Origin: Deltaproteobacteria bacterium
Lineage (GTDB): Bacteria > Desulfobacterota_E > Deferrimicrobia > Deferrimicrobiales > Deferrimicrobiaceae
Length of the DNA stretch: 12,210 nt
NCBI GenBank assembly: GCA_023488945.1
Contig: JAMDBZ010000010.1
Span: 1 to 12,210, forward strand
Direction of reading: 5' to 3'
A program made the position numbers and the translations under genes. Position 1 is the first letter of the stretch, and every line of letters starts with the position of its first letter. The notes beneath the pieces are model-generated. The model did not search any database. It was not told the origin of the DNA and saw only the letters and a program-made list of their open reading frames with translations. Shown here one piece after another: positions 7,112 through 12,210 of this stretch.

Positions 7112-8503
7112 CTACGCCCCCGACTCGCTCGGAAAAACCTTGCCGGGGTTGAGCCTGCCTTCCGGATCGAAGGCGCCCTTGATCCGCGCCATCACCTCGA
7201 CCGCCTTCGGGCCCACCATCGCGGGAAGGTATTTCGACTTGGCCAGCCCCGTCCCGTGCTCGCCGGAGATCGTTCCGCCGAGGTCGATGGCCTTGCGGAA
7301 GATCACGTCGTACGCTTCCTCCACGCGGCGGATCTCCGCCTTGTCCCGCTCGTCGGTGAGGCACGTCGGGTGGAGGTTCCCGTCGCCCGCGTGGCCGAAC
7401 GTCCCGATCCGCAGGCCGTGCGCCCGGGCCGCATCCCGGATGGCGGCCATCATCTCCGGGATCGCGGGACGGGGAACGGTGATGTCTTCCAGGATCGTCG
7501 TCGGTTTGGCGCGGGCGAGCGCCGACAGGGCCATCCGCCGCGCCGTGAACAGCTCCGTGGACTCCCGCTCGTCCTTCGCCGTGCGCAGCGTGCCCGCCCC
7601 GTTGGCCCGGCACGCCTCCTCGATCGCCGCCGCCTCCTCCCGCACCGCCTCGGGGTGCCCGTCGGCCTCGATCAACAGGAGCGCCCCGACGTCGCGAGGC
7701 AGGCCGATCTTCGCGTAGTCCTCCACGCATCCGATCGTCACCCGATCCATCAGCTCCAGCGTCGAGGGGATGACCTTCGAGGCGATGATCGCCGAGACGG
7801 TGCGCGCCGCGTCGATGAGGTCGTCGAAGAAGACCAGGACCGTCTTCTTCACCCGGGGGCGCGGGATCAGCTTGAGCGTGATCCGCGAGAAGACGCCGAT
7901 CGTCCCCTCGGTGCCGACCAGGAACTTGACGAGGTTGTACCCGGCGACATCCTTGACGCACTTGGTGCCGTAGCGCACCTTCGACCCGTCGACGAAGTGC
8001 GTGTCGAGGGACAGGACGTAGTCCCCGGTGATCCCGTACTTCAAGCCCCGCAGGCCGCCGGAGTTTTCCGCCACGTTCCCGCCGATCGTGGAGACATTCA
8101 TGCTCCCGGGGTCGGGGGGATAGAAGAGCCCCTTCGCCTCGACCGCCGCGTGCAGGTCGGCCGTGATCACGCCCGGCTCGACGGTGACCGCGAGATCGTC
8201 GGTATCGATGTCGAGAATCCGGTTCATCGCGGTGGTGAGCAAAACGATCCCGCCCTTGACGGGGACGGAGCCGCCGCTCAAGCCCGACCCGCTCCCGCGG
8301 GGAGTGACGGGGACCCCCTCCTGGGCGGCGACCCCGAGGACGGCATGGATGTCGTCCTCGCCGGCGGCTCGTACGACCGCGTCGGGGCGATGAGAGACAA
8401 GAGGGGTGGCATCGTAAGAGTAGCAAAGGAGCTCGGCTTCGCTGGAGAGGACCTTTCCCTTCCCGAGCAACTCTTCCAATTTCCCGACGAACGGTTTGGC
8501 CAT
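7112..8503 (-). CDS. glcD: FAD-linked D-2-hydroxyacid dehydrogenase (GlcD / D-lactate dehydrogenase family)
   Basis: 463 residues, the expected length of GlcD-type VAO-fold flavoproteins. It oxidises a D-2-hydroxyacid (D-lactate or glycolate) to the 2-oxoacid and reduces FAD. The FAD-binding PCMH domain shows PRGSGSGLSGG (residues 68-78), PPDPGSMNVSTIGGNVAENSGG (129-150, split here by its PDPGS and GGN cores) and GYNLVKFLVGTEGTIG (188-203). The C-terminal domain has GHAGDGNLHP (370-379), SGEHGTG (413-419) and DPEGRLNPGK (446-455), the normal family signatures with substrate- and metal-binding His/Glu. ATG at 8503 follows an AAGGGGGGG ribosome binding site. It is the first gene of the operon. 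No GlcE-like gene is adjacent, so this belongs to the two-subunit GlcD+GlcF arrangement. Family assignment is firm; D-lactate against glycolate cannot be decided from sequence alone, though the LldR-like operators favour lactate. Confidence 0.94.
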   Translation of the reverse strand: MAKPFVGKLEELLGKGKVLSSEAELLCYSYDATPLVSHRPDAVVRAAGEDDIHAVLGVAAQEGVPVTPRGSGSGLSGGSVPVKGGIVLLTTAMNRILDIDTDDLAVTVEPGVITADLHAAVEAKGLFYPPDPGSMNVSTIGGNVAENSGGLRGLKYGITGDYVLSLDTHFVDGSKVRYGTKCVKDVAGYNLVKFLVGTEGTIGVFSRITLKLIPRPRVKKTVLVFFDDLIDAARTVSAIIASKVIPSTLELMDRVTIGCVEDYAKIGLPRDVGALLLIEADGHPEAVREEAAAIEEACRANGAGTLRTAKDERESTELFTARRMALSALARAKPTTILEDITVPRPAIPEMMAAIRDAARAHGLRIGTFGHAGDGNLHPTCLTDERDKAEIRRVEEAYDVIFRKAIDLGGTISGEHGTGLAKSKYLPAMVGPKAVEVMARIKGAFDPEGRLNPGKVFPSESGA

Positions 8504-8523
8504 GACCCCCCCTTAGGTCAAAC

Positions 8524-8580
8524 CTTATAGTCATCTGATGGTATGACCACCAGACTAAAAAATCTCAAACATCGTGTCAA
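8524..8580 (-). promoter_or_regulatory. Predicted promoter of the glcD-to-lutB operon
   Basis: On the minus strand a perfect -35 hexamer TTGACA lies at 8580-8575. With 17 bp spacing the -10 would be TAGTCT at 8557-8552 (three of six matches), giving a start near 8545 and a leader of about 40 bases. A better -10, TATAAG at 8529-8524, lies further down but has no good -35 of its own, because its -35 position falls inside the operator. Either way the operator at 8535-8553 overlaps the core promoter, as expected for repression by a FadR-type regulator. Confidence 0.5.
8535..8553. promoter_or_regulatory. Operator 1 for a FadR-family (LldR/PdhR-like) regulator
   Basis: Sequence CTGATGGTATGACCACCAG is an imperfect palindrome: CTG-N-TGGT-ATG-ACCA-N-CAG. 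The TGGT-N3-ACCA core fits the TNGTNNNACNA pattern known for LldR-type regulators and resembles PdhR sites. It covers the predicted -10 region of the glcD promoter. From 8539 to 8556 it matches operator 2 at 17 of 18 positions. The likely ligand-responsive regulator is encoded next door. Confidence 0.8.
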
Positions 8581-8618
8581 GAATTTTCCACCGGCGCGAG
8601 CGCAGGCATACGAATATT

Positions 8619-8667
8619 GGAAATGAAAACGGTATTTTCTTTCATTCCAGGAAAATCGCGGAAAATC
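8619..8667. repeat. Phased A/T-tract block with short hairpin in the divergent intergenic region
   Basis: A much more AT-rich block than its surroundings. GGAAATGAAA (8619-8628) can pair, with one bulge, with TTTCATTCC (8640-8648). GGAAAATC occurs at 8650-8657 and again at 8660-8667, exactly 10 bp apart. Runs of four or more A or T at 8626, 8635, 8652 and 8662 recur at roughly one helical turn, the pattern of intrinsically bent DNA. It lies between the two operators. Confidence 0.4.
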
Positions 8668-8677
8668 CGATTCCAGC

Positions 8678-8708
8678 TTGACAGGCGGGAGGGCGTCAAT
8701 GGTATAAG
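8678..8708 (+). promoter_or_regulatory. Predicted promoter of the regulator gene
   Basis: A perfect -35 TTGACA at 8678-8683 is followed by TATAAG at 8703-8708 (spacer 19) or GTATAA at 8702-8707 (spacer 18). The expected transcription start is about 8714-8716, which coincides with the ATG at 8715. The transcript would then be leaderless or nearly so, which agrees with the absence of a Shine-Dalgarno sequence at normal distance. Confidence 0.55.
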
Positions 8709-8709
8709 A

Positions 8710-8725
8710 TTGGTATGACCACCAA
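8710..8725. promoter_or_regulatory. Operator 2 for the FadR-family regulator, covering the regulator's start codon
   Basis: TTGGTATGACCACCAA carries the same TGGT-ATG-ACCA core as operator 1. It begins two bases after the predicted -10 and spans the predicted transcription start and the ATG (8715-8717), so binding should block transcription of the regulator's own gene. The operator centres are 172 bp apart, close enough for cooperative binding or looping. Confidence 0.78.
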
Positions 8726-9470
8726 ACTGAACGGAACTCCCTTAGCGGTCTTTACGCCGATCCGGGCCGAAAGGATCTCGGAAAAGGTGGCCAACCAGCT
8801 CCGGAAGCTGATCGCCGAAGGGGTGTTCAAAGTCGGCGACCGCCTGCCGTCCGAGCGCGACCTCTCGGAGCAGATGGGCGTGAGCCGGACCTCCGTCCGC
8901 GAGGCGCTGCAGACCCTGGAGGTCCAAGGGATATTGGAGACGGTCCATGGGGGGGGCTCCATCGTCCGGAACATCACGGGGCGGGAGATCCGGCCTCCCA
9001 TCGAGCAGTTCCTCGGGCAGGACAAACGGCGGGTCCTTGAGCTTGCCGAGCTGCGGGCGTTCATGGAGGCATGGGCCGCGCGCGAAGCGGCGAGGAACCG
9101 CTCCGAAGCGGAGCTGGCCACGATGCGGGGCTACCTCGAGGAGATGGAGCGGGACTTCGAGAACGGGCGGATCCGGTACGACGTCGACTTCCGGTATCAC
9201 ACCGAGATCGCGGCCGCGACGCACAACACGATCTACCTTCATCTCATCGACAACATCTACCATCTGATCAACTACTCCGTGAAGGTCCACCGGGAAGAAG
9301 TCTTCGTGAGCCGGGAGGACCAGGAGACGATCCTTTCCCACCACCGGAGGATCTTCGGCGCCATCCGCGACCGGGATCCCGACGCCGCAGAGCGGGAGAT
9401 GAAGGAGCACCTGGCGTTCGTCGTCCGCGAGTTCCGGCGGAAGTTCTTCGAGCCGGCGTCCGCGGTCTGA
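8715..9470 (+). CDS. lldR: FadR-family GntR transcriptional regulator, LldR-like
   Basis: 251 residues, normal for the FadR subfamily. The N-terminal winged helix opens with the family motif FTPIRAERISEKVANQL (residues 13-29), continues RLPSERDLSEQMGVSRTSVR (43-62) as the helix-turn-helix and ends EALQTLEVQGIL with a GG wing at 79-81. The C-terminal FCD ligand domain shows ELRAFME (112-118) and the metal-site pattern D158, H162, H209 or H210, and H232. FCD domains of this type bind carboxylates such as lactate, glycolate or pyruvate. It is divergent from the hydroxyacid operon and both operators sit in the shared region, so it most likely represses that operon and itself, with relief by substrate. 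ATG at 8715 is the only credible start, but no ribosome binding site stands at normal distance (GGGAGGG ends 21 bases upstream). LldR is the best name; GlcC or PdhR-like function is the alternative. Confidence 0.9.
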   Translation: MTTKLNGTPLAVFTPIRAERISEKVANQLRKLIAEGVFKVGDRLPSERDLSEQMGVSRTSVREALQTLEVQGILETVHGGGSIVRNITGREIRPPIEQFLGQDKRRVLELAELRAFMEAWAAREAARNRSEAELATMRGYLEEMERDFENGRIRYDVDFRYHTEIAAATHNTIYLHLIDNIYHLINYSVKVHREEVFVSREDQETILSHHRRIFGAIRDRDPDAAEREMKEHLAFVVREFRRKFFEPASAV

Positions 9471-9476
9471 CCGTCA

Positions 9477-9498
9477 GGCCGGGCATCCTCATCCGGCC
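9477..9498. terminator. GC hairpin between convergent genes
   Basis: GGCCGG at 9477-9482 pairs with CCGGCC at 9493-9498 around a 10-base loop, lying in the 18-bp gap between the two convergent stop codons and running over the kinase stop. There is no T-run on either strand, so it is not a classical intrinsic terminator; it may act as a 3' stabilising or pausing hairpin. Confidence 0.25.
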
Positions 9499-11936
9499 GG
9501 GCCGTCCTCGTCCAGGACCTCCCGGACCTTCCGCAGCAACGACTCCCGCGTGAAGGGCTTCTGGAGGAAGGGGACCCCGGGATCCAGGACCTCTTGGTGG
9601 ACGATGGCGTTTTCCGTATAACCCGACATGAAGAGGACCTTTCCCCCCGGGGCGATCGACGAAAACTTCCGGGCCAGCTCGCTCCCGCTCATCCCCGGCA
9701 TGACCACGTCCGTGAGGAGCATGTGGATCCGGTCTCCGTGGCGGCTCCCCGTCTCGAGCGCTTCGGTCCCGCGTCCGGCCATCAGCACCTTGTACCCGGC
9801 ATCCGAAAGGATCGTCTCCAGGAGGGCTCGCAGCGTTTCGTCGTCTTCCGCCACGAGCAGCGTCTCGGTCCCCGTCAGCCTCCTCTCCACGGCGGCCTCG
9901 CCTCGCGGCCGGACCTCCGGCGCCTCCATGGCCCGCGGCAGGTAGATCTTGAAGGTCGCCCCCCGTCCCGGCTCGCTGTACACCCAGATGGACCCCCCGC
10001 TCTGCTTCACGATGCCGTAGACGGTCGCAAGACCGAGGCCGGTCCCTTTCCCCTTTTCCTTCGTCGAATAGAAGGGCTCGAAGATCCGGGCCTTCACCTC
10101 GTCCGTCATCCCGCATCCCGTGTCGCTTACCGCCAGCATCACGTATTCGCCGGGCGAGGCAGGATAATGGGACTCCGCGTAGCGCCCGGAGAGCTCCGCG
10201 TTCTCCGTGCCGATCGTGAGCGTCCCTCCGTACGGCATCGCGTCCCGGGCGTTCACCGCGAGGTTCATGATCACCTGCTCGACCTGGTTGGGATCGGCCT
10301 TCACGTTCCAGAGGTCCGCCGCCGGGGCAATGTGCAGCCTGATGTCCTCCCCGATCAGGCGGCTCAGCATCCCCTCCATGTTCGCCACGATGTGGTTGAT
10401 GTTCAGGATCTGCGGCTGGAGCACCTGTTTCCGGCCGAACGCAAGGAGCTGGCGCGTCAACGCCGCCGCCCGCTCGCCGGACCGCCGGATCTCCTCCGCC
10501 TCGTGGAATGGCGGAACCGCCGGATCGAGGCGGGCGAGGGCGATATCGCAATAGCCGATGATGGCCGTCAGGATGTTGTTGAAGTCGTGGGCCACGCCGC
10601 CGGCGAGCCGCCCGATCGCTTCCATCTTCTGGGCCTGGAGGAACTGCTCCTCCAGCCGCCGCCGCTCCTCCTCGGCGTTTTTCCGCTCCGTGATGTCCGT
10701 CAGGAGGCCGTCGACGTGGGAAATGCCTCCCCCGGCGGCGTCGTAGATCATCTGGCGGCGGTCCTCGATCCACCGCACGCCGCCGTCCCGCCCGCGGATC
10801 CGATACTCGATACGCAGGAATTTCGTGCCTTCGTGAACCGCGTTCCGGAAGGACCGGGCGACCCGCTCCCTGTCTTCGGGGCAGATCAGCTCCCACCACG
10901 AGACGGACCCGCCGTAGAATTCGTCGGGCGTGAAGCCGAGGAGCCGCTCCACCTCGGCGCCGATGAACGAGACCGACCAGTCCCGGTGACCCCGGTACAC
11001 GATCCCGGGAACGTTGTTCGTGAGAGAGAGCAGCCGGCCGGCGATCTCCTCCCGCTCCCGCGCCATCCCGGAATGCCGGTTGGCGACCCCGATCTGCCGG
11101 GCGATCGTCTCGGCCGCCTGGACCTCGCCGGATGTCCACCGGCGGGGGACGTCGCTGTCCAGGGACAGGACCCCGAACAACCGTCCCCTGGCGACGATCG
11201 GAACGCCGAGGTACGCCCCCAGCCGGATCCGCTCGAGATCCTCGCTCCTTTCCCGGTGACAGAGACATTCCCGGACGTCGTTTACGACCCGGGTCCGCCC
11301 CTCCGCGTAATCCTCGGCCGCGGGGAACCTCGCGCAGTGAACGGAGCCGGACAATGAGGCTCCCGTCGGATATCCCGGGATGCGATATTCCACCGTGGGC
11401 CCTTCGGGAAAGAAACGGACGGAGCAGCGGGGAAGGTCCATCACCCGGGCGAACTCCTCCAGCGCGCCCGCGGTCGCCGCCCGAATGTCGGATCCCTCCA
11501 GGACGGCTGTCGCGATCCTGGCCAGGAGGTTCAGGCGCTTCGTCTCTTCCCGCGCCAGTCTTTCGGCGAGCTCGCTGGTGTGGAACTTCTCCGAATACTC
11601 CATGAGGGTCGCTTCCTGCTCGCGGGCCGTCCGGCGCAACGCCTCGCCCTCCGCCGCCTGCCTGACGAAATCCCGGATAACGGAAACGTAGAGAACGGGT
11701 ATCCCGAAAAGCACCAGGAGGAGTGCATCGAGAAGGGTCCTCACCCATCCGCCCGGGATTTCGAGACGGTCGAAAACCGTCATGATCATCGCTTCCACGA
11801 GCCCGAAGACGACCAGCGCCTTCAACAGGAAGATGACCACGTTGGGGCCGTCCTTCGTTTCGGCGGCGTGCCCGCCGGCCAGAATTCCAGGACCGCCGGG
11901 CGAGGTGAAAAACTCGACACCTTTCAGAGGGATCAC
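9489..11936 (-). CDS. Membrane-bound hybrid sensor histidine kinase (TM-GAF-PAS-HisKA-HATPase-receiver)
   Basis: 815 residues. Two hydrophobic helices at about 32-56 and 64-88 are separated by a very short loop, so there is almost no periplasmic sensor part. A coiled stretch (about 92-135) leads to a GAF domain (about 138-285), then a PAS domain with PAC tail (about 300-418, ending [15 protein letters not shown]). The HisKA domain has the phospho-acceptor H450 in [11 protein letters not shown]; the ATPase has N562 in NARDAM, D605 in DTGCGM and GTGLGL (631-636). The C-terminal receiver carries E697/D698/D699, phospho-acceptor D743 in [11 protein letters not shown]771 and K793. This is the class of soluble-input kinases with C-terminal receiver common in deltaproteobacteria. 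The start is GTG at 11936 with GGGAG about nine bases upstream; the exact start is uncertain. No partner response regulator is in the window, so the target is unknown. It is convergent with the regulator gene and need not act on the operon. Confidence 0.9.
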   Translation of the reverse strand: MIPLKGVEFFTSPGGPGILAGGHAAETKDGPNVVIFLLKALVVFGLVEAMIMTVFDRLEIPGGWVRTLLDALLLVLFGIPVLYVSVIRDFVRQAAEGEALRRTAREQEATLMEYSEKFHTSELAERLAREETKRLNLLARIATAVLEGSDIRAATAGALEEFARVMDLPRCSVRFFPEGPTVEYRIPGYPTGASLSGSVHCARFPAAEDYAEGRTRVVNDVRECLCHRERSEDLERIRLGAYLGVPIVARGRLFGVLSLDSDVPRRWTSGEVQAAETIARQIGVANRHSGMAREREEIAGRLLSLTNNVPGIVYRGHRDWSVSFIGAEVERLLGFTPDEFYGGSVSWWELICPEDRERVARSFRNAVHEGTKFLRIEYRIRGRDGGVRWIEDRRQMIYDAAGGGISHVDGLLTDITERKNAEEERRRLEEQFLQAQKMEAIGRLAGGVAHDFNNILTAIIGYCDIALARLDPAVPPFHEAEEIRRSGERAAALTRQLLAFGRKQVLQPQILNINHIVANMEGMLSRLIGEDIRLHIAPAADLWNVKADPNQVEQVIMNLAVNARDAMPYGGTLTIGTENAELSGRYAESHYPASPGEYVMLAVSDTGCGMTDEVKARIFEPFYSTKEKGKGTGLGLATVYGIVKQSGGSIWVYSEPGRGATFKIYLPRAMEAPEVRPRGEAAVERRLTGTETLLVAEDDETLRALLETILSDAGYKVLMAGRGTEALETGSRHGDRIHMLLTDVVMPGMSGSELARKFSSIAPGGKVLFMSGYTENAIVHQEVLDPGVPFLQKPFTRESLLRKVREVLDEDGPAG

Positions 11937-11966
11937 ACGAGGAACTCCCGACGCCGCGAATTGACT

Positions 11967-11994
11967 GGATTCACTGAGCAGGATTCACTGTGCA
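11967..11994. repeat. 14-bp tandem repeat upstream of the kinase gene
   Basis: GGATTCACTGAGCA is followed directly by GGATTCACTGTGCA, thirteen of fourteen bases identical. It lies 31-58 bases upstream of the kinase start codon, where a regulator could bind as two tandem half sites. No known binding motif is recognised. Confidence 0.6.
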
Positions 11995-12058
11995 GTCCAC
12001 GAAATGATCCGCCCGGCGGGACGCCCGGCGGACGACAGAAGACACACGCGGCGGACCG

Positions 12059-12089
12059 AATAATAAAACATCCGGGACATGATGCCCGG
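12059..12089 (-). terminator. Possible intrinsic terminator of a gene to the right of the window
   Basis: On the minus strand a CCGGG / CCCGG stem (12089-12085 and 12076-12072) with an 8-base loop is followed by ATGTTTTATTATT. The stem is only five pairs but all G-C, and the tail is T-rich. It would end a transcript entering from beyond the right edge before the kinase gene begins. Confidence 0.35.
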
Positions 12090-12210
12090 TTTGCTCCCGA
12101 AATGCAATATATTTAGCATATCCAGCAAGTTAGATGCACGGTCATGCCTACGTCCGAATGGCCGGCCGCCGTTTCGCCCGCGTCGTATCGAATCGGGCTG
12201 ATTCAAGGCG

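Larger units (their letters stand above)
11937..12210. other. Gene-free stretch upstream of the kinase
   Basis: No supportable coding region. It holds the tandem repeat at 11967-11994, a GC-rich direct repeat CGCCCGGCGG at 12010-12019 and 12022-12031, a hairpin with a T-rich flank on the minus strand (12059-12089), and an AT-rich segment around 12104-12122. On the plus strand TTGCTC (12091-12096), 17 bp, TAGCAT (12114-12119) is a weak promoter-like pair; two frames starting at ATG 12134 and ATG 12144 run open off the window, too short to judge. Confidence 0.5.

Noticed and set aside
5838..7718. Long plus-strand open frame of over 600 codons opposite glcF/glcD (and similar ones opposite livM, the kinase and lutA)
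   Set aside because: The translations are rich in Arg, Pro, Gly and Asp with no family motifs; they are the usual antisense shadows of GC-rich codons. The minus-strand genes carry clear catalytic motifs.
7110..8534. N-terminal extension of glcF to a 917-residue protein
   Set aside because: The extra part is Arg-rich and overlaps glcD out of frame; the ATG at 7109 gives the normal GlcF N-terminus two bases after the glcD stop.
9268..11748. 826-codon minus-strand open frame overlapping the kinase in another frame
   Set aside because: Low-complexity Arg/Gly/Pro translation; the kinase frame has all the HisKA, ATPase and receiver motifs.
11985..12206. 73-codon minus-strand frame starting at TTG near the right edge
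   Set aside because: Basic, motif-free translation, no ribosome binding site, and it contains the repeat and hairpin elements; not supportable as a gene.
12134..12210. Possible start of a plus-strand gene at ATG 12134 or 12144 running off the window
   Set aside because: Two frames are equally open, neither has a ribosome binding site, and only about 22-25 codons are visible. The weak promoter-like pair at 12091-12119 is not enough.
1..12210. CRISPR arrays, insertion sequences, tRNA or rRNA genes, integrase sites
   Set aside because: None found on reading both strands: no regularly spaced repeats, transposase-like translation, or cloverleaf/rRNA sequence.

Overview
The window is GC-rich, gene-dense bacterial DNA. 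Style and gene content (HAAT-type ABC transporter, GlcD/GlcF, LutAB, LldR-like regulator, GAF/PAS hybrid kinase) suggest a Gram-negative anaerobe or facultative anaerobe of the deltaproteobacterial (Desulfobacterota/Desulfuromonadia-like) kind. This placement is inferred from style only; no rRNA or other phylogenetic marker is present.

Layout. From about 8503 leftwards to the left edge, nine genes lie on the minus strand in one tightly packed operon. In order of transcription they are: glcD-like FAD dehydrogenase, glcF-like Fe-S protein, a Tat-exported solute-binding protein, livH, livM, livG, livF, lutA, and lutB (cut by the left edge). Five of the eight junctions overlap (ATGA, GTGA or TGATG) and the other three gaps are 2, 13 and 7 bp. 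Divergently, on the plus strand at 8715-9470, lies a FadR-family GntR regulator resembling LldR/PdhR/GlcC. The 211-bp divergent region holds two near-identical operators with the FadR-type core TGGTATGACCA. One lies over the predicted glcD promoter; the other lies exactly over the regulator's start codon. Convergent with the regulator, on the minus strand at 9489-11936, is an orphan hybrid histidine kinase (two membrane helices, GAF, PAS, HisKA, HATPase, receiver). The last 274 bases (11937-12210) hold no supportable gene; they contain a 14-bp tandem repeat, a GC-rich repeat and a possible minus-strand terminator.

How it works together. GlcD plus GlcF form a D-2-hydroxyacid (D-lactate/glycolate) dehydrogenase. 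LutA plus LutB, presumably with a LutC beyond the left edge, form the L-lactate dehydrogenase of the LutABC type. Between the two sits a full branched-chain-amino-acid-type (HAAT) ABC importer. With an LldR-like regulator in charge, the simplest reading is a self-contained module that imports lactate (or a related 2-hydroxyacid) by an ABC transporter instead of the usual LldP permease and oxidises both enantiomers to the 2-oxoacid. Substrate and wiring are inferences from context. Other points worth a look are a Lys-to-Arg change in the LivF Walker A motif, the apparent leaderless start of the regulator, and a Cys/His cluster in the kinase GAF domain.
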